A stretch of 48,856 nucleotides of DNA, taken from assembly GCF_018332655.1 (NCBI RefSeq), contig NZ_BOQL01000056.1:1-48856 (forward strand), read 5' to 3'. This DNA is from Actinoplanes auranticolor (GTDB taxonomy: Bacteria; Actinomycetota; Actinomycetes; Mycobacteriales; Micromonosporaceae). A program made the translations under genes and the position numbers. The stretch's first letter is position 1. Every line of letters starts with the position of its first letter. The notes under the pieces are model-generated. The model worked only from the letters and a program-made list of their open reading frames with translations. It was not told the DNA's origin and did no database searches. Shown here piece by piece: positions 7,551-16,226 of the stretch.

Positions 7551-7915
7551 CCGCCACCGGCCAAGCCGCCCGAAAGGCCAACCTGCCCGTCGAACCCGGC
7601 CAGGCAACGCATCCCTTCCCGACGAATTGTCGGCCATGGCGAAGCCGCTGACACTTCGATGGCGAACTGGCGATGACCTCGGCGTGACAACCCCAGAAGG
7701 TCGATCAGGGGAGATGGCTGGTGGCAGCGTTGGCGGTGGGTCGAGGTCTCTACGCAACGCGGCCGTCGGACGGTTGTCGGAGCTGGCTGAGGTCGGACGT
7801 CCCGCGAAGCGACCGCCCGGCTCCGCGCCGGTCTGACGTGGCCGCGGCGCGCTTCCGGGCCAGCGACCGCACGACGCCGGTACCGCGGGGGTGGCCGCGC
7901 GCTACTGTCCCGACC
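7551..7915. other. Intergenic stretch before the SMI1/KNR4 gene
   Basis: No recognisable gene lies here. The open frames on both strands have no family signature. The last 60 bases before 7916 probably hold the promoter for the SMI1/KNR4-family gene, but I see no clear -10/-35 pair or Shine-Dalgarno sequence. Confidence 0.35.
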
Positions 7916-8554
7916 ATGGGACAGGTCACCGACGCTTGGTCGGCCATCGAGAGGTGGATGGCGAGACACGCACCGCGGAGCGCGGAGCTGCTGGCCGGCC
8001 CCGCCGACCCGGCCGAGATCGCCGCCGCTGAGGCCCGGCTCCGGGTGGCGTTCCCGCCCGAGCTGGTCGAGTCGCTGCGCCGCCACGACGGGCTGAGCCG
8101 GTGGGACAACCTGTTCCCCGGGCAGCCCCCGCTCCAGGTCGCTCAGATCGTCGCGCATCACGAAATGTGCATGGAGATCGCCGGCGACGTTGACGGGCTG
8201 GAGCCGGTCGAGGAGGGCGGCGAGCCGTGGTGGCACCCGCTCTGGATCCCGTTCGCCGAGATCGACGGCGACGCGCAGATCATCGACCTGCGACCGGGCC
8301 CCGGCCACGGGCGGCTGGGCTGGTCCTACCACGACGACCGCGGCACCTTCCGCGACGCGTGGCCGAGCCTCAGCGCCTACCTGGCCGCGACGGCCGATGC
8401 GCTCCTGCGCGGCGGCGGCACCAGCGGGTACGCCGACGGTGGACGGTACTGCTTCCCGTACCTGACGCCGGACGACACGCTGTGGTGGGCGTCTCCGGGC
8501 ACGTCCGACCTGGACGGCGAGCCGCTGCGCCCGGCACCGGTCGGCCTCACCTGA
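7916..8554 (+). CDS. SMI1/KNR4 (SUKH-1) family protein
   Basis: Translation gives 212 residues. I start at the ATG at 7916 (MGQVTDAWSAIERWM) because the family domain begins immediately after it. The pattern W-x-x-IE-x-WM ... PADPAEIAAAEARLRVAFPP and ELVESLRRHDG is the SUKH-1 helical start, followed by a beta-sheet region with WHPLWIPFAEIDGDAQIIDL and GRLGWSYHDDR, and a C-terminal helix LSAYLAATADALL. In bacteria such proteins are often immunity proteins against contact or polymorphic toxins, but many stand alone with unknown roles. No toxin partner is visible nearby, only transposon debris, so an immunity role is a possibility and not a call. Confidence 0.85.
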   Translation: MGQVTDAWSAIERWMARHAPRSAELLAGPADPAEIAAAEARLRVAFPPELVESLRRHDGLSRWDNLFPGQPPLQVAQIVAHHEMCMEIAGDVDGLEPVEEGGEPWWHPLWIPFAEIDGDAQIIDLRPGPGHGRLGWSYHDDRGTFRDAWPSLSAYLAATADALLRGGGTSGYADGGRYCFPYLTPDDTLWWASPGTSDLDGEPLRPAPVGLT

Positions 8555-8683
8555 TCGCGGACATCAGAGCCCCGGAGCGCCGGCACCGATAGCCCGGCAC
8601 GCAGCAGCGAGTCGCGGATGCCGATCAGCGCGACCGCGGTTTCCGCGCGTGCCGGCACGGCTTCGGGCATGCCGGCGGGCCGG

Positions 8684-8950
8684 CTACTGCTCGTCGGCGC
8701 CGTCGGGGTTACGCAGCGTCCGGTAGGTGCCCCCACGCAAGTCGGACAACGTGAACGTGTAGTGCCCGTGGACCCGGATGTGGTGGCGCACGTACGGCGA
8801 GAGCCGGGCGACGTCGGCGTCGGCGTCGGCGTCGGCGTCGGATAGCCCCGCCCGCGCAGGCCCACAAGGCGAGGTCCAGGTAGACGGGGTTCCAGAGCAG
8901 ACGATCGCGTTGGTGGCCGACGAAGACCGGTACTCCGGCAGTTCTAATAC
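8684..8950 (-). pseudogene. Tn3-family transposase C-terminal remnant
   Basis: The minus strand reads WNPVYLDLALWACAGG in one frame. After a frame change over a GTCGGC repeat it reads DVARLSPYVRHHIRVHGHYT, then FTLSDLRGGTYRTLRNP, and stops at 8684. Tn3 transposases end exactly this way (WNTVYLD-x-A, then D-x-ARLSP-x-x-H-x-HI-x-x-x-G-x-Y-x-F). Only the last ~80 residues survive. The hexanucleotide repeat (about five GTCGGC units at 8813-8841) sits at the frame change and probably expanded by slippage, adding alternating Asp-Ala codons. Confidence 0.7.
8813..8841. repeat. GTCGGC hexanucleotide microsatellite
   Basis: About five perfect tandem GTCGGC units lie inside the Tn3 transposase remnant. 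In the transposase frame they encode alternating Asp and Ala. Replication slippage in a pseudogene is the simplest explanation. Confidence 0.8.
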
Positions 8951-8956
8951 CCGACG

Positions 8957-9465
8957 TTGCCAGCAGATGTCGTCGCCGCGGTGCGCGAGACGCTGCCGCC
9001 GGGCACCGTGGTCGACGGCGAGCCGGTCGTATGGGACACCAAGTCTGGCCGCACCGTGTTCCCGGCTCTGTTGGGCCGTATTACCGCCGGGCGTCGTCTG
9101 TCGCGAGGCGGCGGCTCGGCGGGCGAGTCTCGTGTTGTTCGACGTGCTCGCCGACGCCGGCCTCGATCTCACTGGCCGGCCGCTGCGCCACCGCCGGACC
9201 CGACTCGAGGACCTGCACGCGGGCGCGCCAGCCGCGTTGGCCGGGTGCCCGCAGACCCAGGACGTGGATCTGGCGCGGGTCTGGTTCGACGAACTCGCGG
9301 TGACCGGCGTCGATGTCCTGGTCGTCAAGGACCTCGACGGCCTGTACCGGCCGGGTCGGGCCGGATGGTGGAAGCTCAAGCGGCGCGTCACCACCGAGGC
9401 GATCATCGGCGCGGTCGACGACCCGCGTGTACTGCTGCTCGGCCGTCTCGACGACCGGGGCCTAC
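8957..9465 (+). pseudogene. ATP-dependent DNA ligase fragment (LigC/LigD-type)
   Basis: The plus strand reads VAAVRETLPPGTVVDGEPVV and WDTKSGRTVFPALLGRITAG. After a frameshift near 9105 it reads AAARRASLVLFDVLADAGLD, TGRPLRHRRTRLEDL, then VTGVDVLVVKDLDGLY and GRAGWWKLKRRVTTEAIIG. These are motifs III (DGE), IIIa (F-D-x-L), IV (GVEGLVVK) and V (WWK-x-K) of actinobacterial ATP-dependent DNA ligases, in order. The catalytic Lys motif I and the OB domain are missing. The fragment runs straight into an IS5 transposase end at about 9465. Confidence 0.75.
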
Positions 9466-9712
9466 GACCAGCGCCTGCTGCGCGAGGAGATCCGTCGTAG
9501 GGGCATCACCGTCCGGATCGCCCGTAAAGGCGTCGAAGCCTCTCACCGCCTTGGCCGGCACCGCTGGATCGTCGAAGCGTGCCTGGCCTGGCTGCTACGC
9601 AACCGCCGCCTCATACGCCGCTACGACCGCAAGGCCGAACACTTCCAAGCCTTCGCCAGGCTCGCCTGCGCCCCTACTTACCTACCGCCGACTCCGCAAA
9701 GCCACCAACTGA
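9460..9712 (+). pseudogene. IS5-family transposase remnant (C-terminal part)
   Basis: From about 9460 the plus strand reads AYDQRLLREEIRRRGITVRI, then GVEASHRLGRHRWIVEACLA and RNRRLIRRYDRKAEHFQAFA. A last frame change gives LLTYRRLRKATN and a stop. This is the C-terminal catalytic part of IS5-group transposases: RRGI-x-x-x-IAR, then the catalytic-Glu helix GRHRWVVER-x-LAWL. The catalytic Glu of the HRWIVEA helix is still present. The rest of the gene is replaced by the DNA ligase fragment. Confidence 0.75.
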
Positions 9713-9848
9713 GACACGCCCTTAACGAAGAGTGAAGCTGAAGTCTCGAAACCGCAAGGCCTTCGTCAGAGCCAACCCTCCTGAGCGCCGGAGGCCGGGC
9801 CGATAACGACGCATCATGACCTCGCGGAGCGTACCGGCGGTGGCTGGG

Positions 9849-10322
9849 TCACAGCGGTGGCACAAGCTCCGAGCAGGTGGACTTCATGTAGCCGCCGACA
9901 TTCGTACCGTTGCAGACTTCGACGCCGTCGACGAGCGCCCGCACCGGCTGCCCTTCGAAGCCGTTCTTCGTACGCCGGGCGGTGATCTGCACGAACGACA
10001 CGGCGTGCGGTGCGAGCTCCACTCGCCAGGGCAACTGCTGATTCAACAGGGTCGTGGTTTCCGTACGTGCCGGGTCGGTGTACCAGATGTCCACTCGCCC
10101 CTCGCCCGACACCTCGTACGTGACCGCGGCGACTCGCGGGGCTCTGCTCGGCGTAGTGGCGACGGACGCGGACGGCTGCGGGGCCCCAGCCTCGGGTATT
10201 GCCTGCCGCCCGTACACCCAGACGACAGCCGCCGTCGCCACCACCAGGACGACCGCGATCCCGACCACCAGCGTGGAGCGACGGCGTCGCCGCCATAGCC
10301 GGTTCTGTGCCGTAGCGCCCAC
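9849..10322 (-). CDS. MmpS-like membrane-anchored protein
   Basis: The predicted product is 157 residues, starting at a GTG at 10322 that has AGGGGA six bases upstream; ATG codons further upstream lack a Shine-Dalgarno sequence. Basic residues (NRLWRRRRRS) precede one transmembrane helix (TLVVGIAVVLVVATAAVVWV), so the short N-terminus is cytoplasmic and the rest extracellular. After a Pro/Ala/Ser linker comes a beta-rich domain: VTYEVSGEGRVDIWYTDPAR, LPWRVEL, SFVQITARR, then ALVDGVEVCNGTNVGGYMKS with C near the end. This is the pattern of the MmpS-type domain that accompanies mycobacterial membrane transporters. No transporter gene is adjacent, so its partner is unknown. Confidence 0.8.
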   Translation of the reverse strand: MGATAQNRLWRRRRRSTLVVGIAVVLVVATAAVVWVYGRQAIPEAGAPQPSASVATTPSRAPRVAAVTYEVSGEGRVDIWYTDPARTETTTLLNQQLPWRVELAPHAVSFVQITARRTKNGFEGQPVRALVDGVEVCNGTNVGGYMKSTCSELVPPL

Positions 10323-10850
10323 CGATTGTCCCCTCGCGTGCATCGTGATGATCGGCGACATTCTCCACAACGACGAGACGTTGCGCGATCCGCACCTGGC
10401 CTCGAAACCTCGTCGAAGGCCGCCCAAGAACCGGCCTGAACGTAGATTGCCTTCCGACCGGACACACAGGGCTCATCGAGAGCCCTACGTTCCTGTGCCC
10501 AACGACGCCTGCAGAGCGCTGATCACCTAACCGCCCGACGAGGATGGTCGCCTGCGGCAGGCGGGCGTGGCGGGTCGCGTCGGCACATGCCTGCTGGCCG
10601 CTCTCGTCGACACGACCGCTGACCACGACCCGATTGGAAGCGGCAAGAAGTTCCATACGCAGCGGGTCCACTGCCGCCGACTATCCGACCACCGTTTACA
10701 TGAGAACTTCTGACGCCGGATCTTCACGGCCCAACCGCATCCTGCGATCGATGAATGCAACAGTGCCGGACGAACACCCACTACGACGGTGTGCCCGTCG
10801 GGCAGATGGGCGGATTGCCGCGGCTGCCCCTGCCGTTCGCCAGGGACGGC
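10323..10850. other. Intergenic stretch without recognisable genes
   Basis: Roughly 530 bases lie between the MmpS-like gene and the end of the kinase gene. Open frames occur on both strands but none shows a known domain or ribosome binding site. Bases near 10330-10380 probably hold the promoter for the MmpS-like gene. Confidence 0.35.
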
Positions 10851-12380
10851 TTATCGAGGCTGAGTGGTGAGCAGCGCCGCACCGTCCACCGAGACGGTCG
10901 CTTTCTCGTCCTGCACGACAACCTCGACGCGACGTACACGTCCAAGCTCAGTACCGGTCAACGCGGCCTTGACCTCGTCGGTGACGCCGTCCTTGGTGTC
11001 CACGCCCAGCCGGACCTCGGTCTCGCAGAGCGACACCAGGTAGGCGTTCGCGCCGACCGTACGGAACCAGATTACCGCGCATGCTCCCGGTGTGAGGATC
11101 CCCGCGTCGACGCTGATCGCCTGGTCGTTCACGAAGGACTCCTGCGGCCCCTCGCACCGATACTCCGGTGACATCCCGGTCCGGGCCTCGAGCCGCCCCC
11201 TCGCAAAGACGCACCGGCCTTCGTCGTCGTTCCGCGTATCTCTCCATTGGCCCGGGCGGTCCAGGCGGTCGATGATCGCCAGGCCGCCCGCGGCCCGCCG
11301 CCAGGACGGCGCCGGCGAGGGCGTCGGCGCGGTCGTGCGCGCGGTGCCCGTCGCGGTCGGGTTGTCGGTCGGAACGTTCGACCCCATGCCCAGCTGGGGC
11401 AACGATTCAGCGATGACGAGACCGGCCACGGCCAGCACCAGGAGTGCCACGCCGACCAGGGCCATCCAGCGAATCCGGCTCGGTCGGGAGCCGCCGAGCG
11501 CAGGGGTCCGCTGCGCACCCGTAGCTGCCCGGAGCAGCTCCGGGTGGATCGGCTCGGTTTTGTCGTCGGCGTCCAGCAGCAGTTCAAGCAGCTCGTGCGC
11601 GGTGGGCCGCCTTGCCGGGTCTTTCGCCAGCGTCCGGGCGACCACCCGCCGCAGCGGATCCGGCAGCCCTGAGAGCTCCGGCGGCTGGGTCAGGATCCGG
11701 GCCGCGGTAGCCGCGGACGAGTCCGCGTTGAACGGGGTGCGCCCGGTGCCGGCGTACGCCACCACCGCACCCCAGGCGAACACGTCTGCGGCAGGACCCA
11801 CCGCGCCCCGATGACCGGTGTCGAAGCGTTCCGGCGCCATGTAGGCGACCGTCCCGACCATTTGATCGGTACGGGTGTGCTGACTGGTCGCCTCGAAGGC
11901 GCGGGCGATACCGAAGTCGATGACCTTGGGGGTGCCCAGCGCGAACAGCACGTTGGCCGGCTTGAGGTCGCGGTGGATCACCCCGGCACCGTGGATCGCG
12001 GCGAGTGCGGTGGCCACCCCGACCGCGACGCTGTGCAGGCTGCCGCCGGTGAGCGGGCCGTGCTCGGCGATCACCTGCGCCAGGCTCGGCCCGTCCACGT
12101 ACTCGACCACCAGGTACGGCGTGCGATGGTCGGGGTCGGCGTCGAGCACCTCGGCCGTGCAGAACGGCGGCACCTGCCGGGCCCGGTTGACCTCGCTGCG
12201 GAAACGATCGCGGAACTCGGTGTCGTCGGCGTACTCGGGCCGAATCATCTTGACGGCGACCAACCGGCCATCGGCGTGCTGTCCGAGGTAGACGGCGCCC
12301 ATGCCTCCCTGGCCGAGCCGCTCGAGCAGCCGGTAGCCGCCCAGCTCGACTGGATCCCCCGGCAGAAGTGGATCAGTCAC
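10851..12380 (-). CDS. Transmembrane Ser/Thr protein kinase, PknB type
   Basis: The gene codes for 509 residues from a GTG at 12380 with only a weak ribosome binding site, so a leaderless transcript is possible. The kinase domain covers residues ~14-270 with all key elements: G-loop LGQGGMGAVYLG, VAVKMI Lys, HRDLKPAN catalytic loop, DFGIA, and APE in GTVAYMAPE. An Ala/Pro-rich segment and one transmembrane helix near 302-325 (WMALVGVALLVLAVAGLVIA) follow. The extracellular part (~360-509) carries four cysteines and beta-strand patterns (RLEARTGMSPEYRCEG, ACAVIWFRTV, YLVSLCETEVRLGV) that resemble a lectin-like or jelly-roll sensor domain, not PASTA repeats. It probably senses something outside the cell and phosphorylates cytoplasmic targets. 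Confidence 0.93.
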   Translation of the reverse strand: MTDPLLPGDPVELGGYRLLERLGQGGMGAVYLGQHADGRLVAVKMIRPEYADDTEFRDRFRSEVNRARQVPPFCTAEVLDADPDHRTPYLVVEYVDGPSLAQVIAEHGPLTGGSLHSVAVGVATALAAIHGAGVIHRDLKPANVLFALGTPKVIDFGIARAFEATSQHTRTDQMVGTVAYMAPERFDTGHRGAVGPAADVFAWGAVVAYAGTGRTPFNADSSAATAARILTQPPELSGLPDPLRRVVARTLAKDPARRPTAHELLELLLDADDKTEPIHPELLRAATGAQRTPALGGSRPSRIRWMALVGVALLVLAVAGLVIAESLPQLGMGSNVPTDNPTATGTARTTAPTPSPAPSWRRAAGGLAIIDRLDRPGQWRDTRNDDEGRCVFARGRLEARTGMSPEYRCEGPQESFVNDQAISVDAGILTPGACAVIWFRTVGANAYLVSLCETEVRLGVDTKDGVTDEVKAALTGTELGRVRRVEVVVQDEKATVSVDGAALLTTQPR

Positions 12381-12498
12381 CCGCGGGACGTTACGTCGAG
12401 GGCCTCAAGCCGCTGGGCCGCGCCGCGCGGGTCAAGCGGCGCGCGGCAGGGCGTCGAAGTCGCGTTGGTCCTTGCGTCTCCCGCGAAGTCCATCGTGC

Positions 12499-13920
12499 TC
12501 AACTGGCCAGGTTGGCGAGAGCGAGTGCCGTCACACCGTCGAAACCGTCGGTCGGTGTTGCCGGAAAGCGCCCGCCGGAGGCACGGACACGGTCGAGCAC
12601 TCGGGCCGCGGCCTCGTCGGCTTCGGCGAGCAGCTTCGGCAGGTCGTGGCCGACCAGGACGCCGTCACGTTTGACGAACTCGCCGTCGACGAGCACGTGC
12701 CGGACATCGGTCGGCGTGGTCTGGAAAATCAGCGTGCCGGCGCCGTCGATGACTGGATGCTGGCCGATGCCCGGGCCGCCGACCACCATGAGGTCCGCTC
12801 GCTTGCCGACCGTGATGCTGCCAACCTGGTCGCCGAGCCCGCACGCCTCCGCGCCGTTGATCGTCGCCCACTGCAGCGCCTCAAGCGTCGTGGTCGTGAC
12901 CTGCTTGACGTCCTTGCCCGCCAGATTCAGATGCTCGGTGTCGGCCCAGCGCTTGAAACCCAGCCCGAACCGCGCCTGGGAGAACAGGTCCCCGTGGTTC
13001 AGCGACACCACGTCACACGACAGTGTCGGCTTCACACCGTGCTCGACGCATTGGGCGAAGACCGGCCGACCCATGCCCATGTTGAGTTCCGTCTCGACCG
13101 AGATCGAGACCTTGGCACCCGCATCGGCCAGCCGGGTCCACTGCTCGCCGGTCAGCGTGTTGCAGTGCACGAGCAGCAGATCGGAGCCGAGTAGGCCGGC
13201 CCGGGAGAGCTCGTCGAATCCGGACGGCATCTGCCACACGGTTCCCATGTGGGTGGCGATCAGCGCCCCGTGCTCACGGGCGACCTCGATCTCCCTACGG
13301 GTGTTCGAGAACGGCACCAGACCGGGCTCGTTCAGGGACACGCCGAGCGTGACCCGACCGGCCCCGCTGAAGTAGCCGGCGGAGATGCGCTCGAAATCCT
13401 CCACCCTCTTGCCGTGGTCGGTGAAGTACGGCGGCCCGAAAGGGCTGCTCTCGAAGAAGCCGTAGCAGAACTTCGCCCGCACTCCGGAGTCGAGCAGCCC
13501 CGTGACCGCGGCGTCGGAGTGCTCCGGAGTGTTGTTGCAGTGCGAAAAATCGAGCATCGTCGTGACGCCCGCATTCAGGGCCTCGAACGCACCAAGTTTG
13601 TTGCCCAGGTACACATCCGCAGGCGTGTAGGCGGGCGAGACCGCGAGACGGATGCCGTAGAAGTAGTCCGCCAGGGTCCAGTCCACGCAGATGGCCCTGG
13701 CCAGGGTCTGCCAGGTATGCCGATGCGTGTCCACCATGCCCGGCGCGATCACGTGCCCGGACACGTCGACCACCTCGGTATCCGTTACGTCGAGATCCTC
13801 GCCCACCGCGACGATGACTCGATCTTCGATCAACAGGTCACCCCGTGGCACCACGCCGACGGCAGGATCCATGGTGACAATCTGAGCGCCGCGGAGAAGC
13901 AAACGCACGGACATGATCAT
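12499..13920 (-). CDS. Amidohydrolase of the 5'-deoxyadenosine/chlorohydrolase deaminase group
   Basis: A 473-residue metal-dependent hydrolase is encoded. The start may be 13920 or 13914 (MIMSVRLLL has two ATGs). It shows the amidohydrolase plan: an N-terminal beta sandwich strand pair (LLIEDRVIVAVGEDL), then VIAPGMVDTHRHTWQTLARA with the metal-binding HxH, a later metal His in ALIATHMGTVW, LLLVHCNTLT with another His, and a conserved Asp in PTLSCDVV. The C-terminus returns to the sandwich (VGSITVGKRADLMVV). Relatives include MTA/SAH deaminase, guanine deaminase and atrazine chlorohydrolase (TrzN/AtzA). Which amino- or halogen-substituted ring is attacked cannot be read. It lies downstream of a same-strand O-methyltransferase gene. 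Confidence 0.9.
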   Translation of the reverse strand: MIMSVRLLLRGAQIVTMDPAVGVVPRGDLLIEDRVIVAVGEDLDVTDTEVVDVSGHVIAPGMVDTHRHTWQTLARAICVDWTLADYFYGIRLAVSPAYTPADVYLGNKLGAFEALNAGVTTMLDFSHCNNTPEHSDAAVTGLLDSGVRAKFCYGFFESSPFGPPYFTDHGKRVEDFERISAGYFSGAGRVTLGVSLNEPGLVPFSNTRREIEVAREHGALIATHMGTVWQMPSGFDELSRAGLLGSDLLLVHCNTLTGEQWTRLADAGAKVSISVETELNMGMGRPVFAQCVEHGVKPTLSCDVVSLNHGDLFSQARFGLGFKRWADTEHLNLAGKDVKQVTTTTLEALQWATINGAEACGLGDQVGSITVGKRADLMVVGGPGIGQHPVIDGAGTLIFQTTPTDVRHVLVDGEFVKRDGVLVGHDLPKLLAEADEAAARVLDRVRASGGRFPATPTDGFDGVTALALANLAS

Positions 13921-14113
13921 GATCCGTTCTCTTCATTGAGCGGGCAGAATGAAGCCGAGGAGCACGGTGAGACCGCAAGCACGTCCTCGGCGGAACTCTT
14001 GCCGGCCAGCAACATCGACCGAGCTAGGCCTTGCACTGTCGACGGTGTGCTTGCCGATCACGACCGTAGGCACTGATCTACCCTCCGGCTCAGATGCCGG
14101 CGCACACTACTAT

Positions 14114-15163
14114 TCACACCGCTTCGATCTCGATCAGGCTGTAGAGCGACCGCGTCGGGCTGACCCCGGTCCGGCGCCATCCCGACGCCGCGAACAAATC
14201 GTCGAATTCGGCCAGTTCCCGCTCCCGTCCGTCGTGCATGGCGAGCATGTTCATGTCCAGCAGCGCCACCGTGCCCGGCTGGGCTCCGCCGCTGATCAAA
14301 CCCTCGACCACCAGGGCACGGGCACCCGCCTGGGCGCTGCGCCGACAATTGCGGAGGATTTGCAGGCAGTCATCGTCGGACCAGTCATGCAGGATCCACT
14401 TCAGCAGGAAGTAGTCGGCCGGCGGAACCTCCTCGAAGAAGTCTCCGGCGACCGCGGTGAACCGATCAGTCACCCCGGCCTCCCCGGCGGCATGCCGCGC
14501 GCCGTCAACGGCATGCGGCAGGTCCAGGACAACGCCTTCGATTCCCGGGTTCGCCCGCATCAAGCCGAGCAGCAGCATGCCGTTTGCGCCACCGACGTCC
14601 ACAACGCGGCGGGCGGCACCGAGATCGAGAAGCGCGACCGTGTCCTCAACCACCAGACCCGTCATGTTCGACATCGCCTTGGCGAACAACTCCCCTTCCT
14701 CGGGATGCGCGGCCAAGTACTCGAACATGCCGGTGCCGATCGCCGATTCCACCTGGGTCCGCCCGGACCGGACCGCGGCCGGCAGCGTCGCCCACACCTG
14801 CCACATCCCGTTCGCGTTCTGCACCAGAGCCGCGTTCCGCAGCGAACCCGGGACGGTTTCGCGCAGCAGACTGCCCAGCGGGGTCGCCCCGAACCGCCCA
14901 TCGCCGAGAACGTCCAGCAACCCGAGAGCCACACCGGCACGCATCAGACGGTACGTGGTGCCGGGATCGCTGCCCTCCAGCTTCGCGATCGCATCGGCGC
15001 TGTCGGCACCGGCCACCACGTGATCGACGACCCGCAACTCCGCCGTGGCGCGGACCGTCTGCGCCACCCAGTGCCCGGTGAGCATCTGGAACAAGGTGTC
15101 GACGTTCCGGCCGATTTCGGCCTCGACGGCACTCGTAGACGGCAGGGACCCGGACAACGGCAT
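14114..15163 (-). CDS. SAM-dependent O-methyltransferase (family 2, dimeric)
   Basis: The encoded protein has 349 residues, the usual length for the family of small-molecule O-methyltransferases from actinobacterial secondary metabolism. An N-terminal winged-helix dimerisation domain (LFQMLTGHWVAQTVRATAEL, GTTYRLMRAGVALGLLDVLG) precedes the Rossmann domain with SAM motif I VVDVGGANGMLLLGL, acidic VVLDLPHAV, AGDFFEEVPPADYFLLKWIL and the characteristic HDWSDDDCLQILRNC, whose His is the usual catalytic base. The ending FDDLFAASGWRRTGV is also typical. A 10-base palindrome (acaacgttgt) sits upstream. The substrate is not predictable. A same-strand amidohydrolase lies 193 bases downstream. Confidence 0.92.
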   Translation of the reverse strand: MPLSGSLPSTSAVEAEIGRNVDTLFQMLTGHWVAQTVRATAELRVVDHVVAGADSADAIAKLEGSDPGTTYRLMRAGVALGLLDVLGDGRFGATPLGSLLRETVPGSLRNAALVQNANGMWQVWATLPAAVRSGRTQVESAIGTGMFEYLAAHPEEGELFAKAMSNMTGLVVEDTVALLDLGAARRVVDVGGANGMLLLGLMRANPGIEGVVLDLPHAVDGARHAAGEAGVTDRFTAVAGDFFEEVPPADYFLLKWILHDWSDDDCLQILRNCRRSAQAGARALVVEGLISGGAQPGTVALLDMNMLAMHDGRERELAEFDDLFAASGWRRTGVSPTRSLYSLIEIEAV

Positions 15164-15199
15164 GTGACGGTTCCAATCGCTAGAACTCTCAACTGACGA

Positions 15200-15209
15200 A
15201 CAACGTTGT
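15200..15209. promoter_or_regulatory. Palindrome upstream of the O-methyltransferase gene
   Basis: The perfect 10-base palindrome acaacgttgt lies 37 bases before the O-methyltransferase start. It could be an operator for a dimeric regulator. There is no independent support. Confidence 0.3.
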
Positions 15210-15394
15210 CCACCGTAGGTTCGCCGTCATGCACCCGTGTGCCGATGCCTGCAGACCTCTTGCCGTTCCCTGCAGGATCGGCCATGAGCCGCCGCGGCCT
15301 GGGCACGTGCCGGCCGTGCAGAAGGCCGATCCCGATCGGTTCTACCCCTCGACCGGCAGAGCGTTGCTCGTTTCGGGCCCGATGGCCGCCGGTG

Positions 15395-15878
15395 TCAGAG
15401 ACGGCGGGCGATGACCCCCGTCTGAAGCGGCCCGTATGCGGAGACCGAGACGAAGCCCGCCGCCTCCAGCTCGGGACGAATCTCGGCGGCGTTCGGGGCT
15501 GGGATATCCCAGGCGTGCAGTCGCAGGACGTTGATCGAATTCTCGCCCTCCGACCCGGCGGGGCACGTTGGCAGGACCGGCGCGACCAGGATGCCGCCCC
15601 GTCGCAGCGACCGTTACGCGGTGGCCAAGGTCTTCCCGGCTCGACGCCGGGAAGTAGAACTGGCTCCAGAAGACCATGTCGAATGGCTCAGGGTCGCTGA
15701 AGACGGTGGCGTCGTCGACCACGAAACGGACCCGGTCGGCCGAACCGAGCGCCTCGGCTTCGGCCCTCGCCCGCCGGATCAACTCGGCTTGGACGTCCAC
15801 GGCCACGGCGGTGAGGCGCGGGTAGAGCTGCATCAACGTGAGGAGGCGACCGCCCAGGCCGCAGCCCAGTTGCACGGG
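15395..15878 (-). pseudogene. SAM methyltransferase pseudogene (N-terminally truncated, frameshifted)
   Basis: The minus strand reads QLGCGLGGRLLTLMQLYPRL, then ELIRRARAEAEALGSADRVR, FVVDDATVFSDPEPFDMVFW and SQFYFPASSRE. After a frameshift near 15610 it reads RRGGILVAPVLPTCPAGSEG and ends EAAGFVSVSAYGPLQTGVIA. This is a class I methyltransferase with motif I GCGLGGR, an acidic VDVQ, and DMVFWSQFYFP. No start or N-terminal region exists; at about 15878 the reading is cut by an AraC C-terminal piece on the other strand. Inactive. Confidence 0.7.
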
Positions 15879-16040
15879 CTGATCCGCCGGCGCCGCCTGC
15901 ACAAGGCCCGTAGCGACCTCGGCACCCCCGACCGCAGCCAGCTCCCGATCGCCGCCATTGCCACGAGCTGGGGGTTCGTGGACGCGGGGCATTTCAGCCG
16001 AGCCTTCAAGGCCGAGTACGGCCAGACAGCCACCGACTAA
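15866..16040 (+). pseudogene. AraC-family regulator C-terminal remnant
   Basis: The plus strand reads GLIRRRRLHKARSDLGTPDR, then QLPIAAIATSWGFVDAGHFS and RAFKAEYGQTATD, stop. This is the second HTH of AraC regulators (R-x-x-L-x-x-AR-x-DL, IA-x-IA-x-x-WGF-x-D-x-x-HFSRAFKA-x-YG). The first HTH and the ligand-binding domain are absent. The frame continues backward into antisense of the methyltransferase fragment, so the two were joined by a recombination event. Confidence 0.7.
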
Positions 16041-16226
16041 CGCAGAGGAAAGCGGGAGGCGCGGCCGTCTGACTGGCCGTTCGGACGCCGCGATCTATCA
16101 GTGACGGTCACGACCCAGATCTCATTAGCCGGATGACGGTGCGGAACATGGCGATGATCGGTGATCCGCCGTCGAGGATCGGTACCAGTTCGTGGGTGAG
16201 GCCGAGCCGAGGCGGTACCGTGCGGT

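Noticed and set aside
8813..8841. Short tandem repeat considered as a CRISPR-like array
   Set aside because: It is a 6-bp microsatellite with no spacers.
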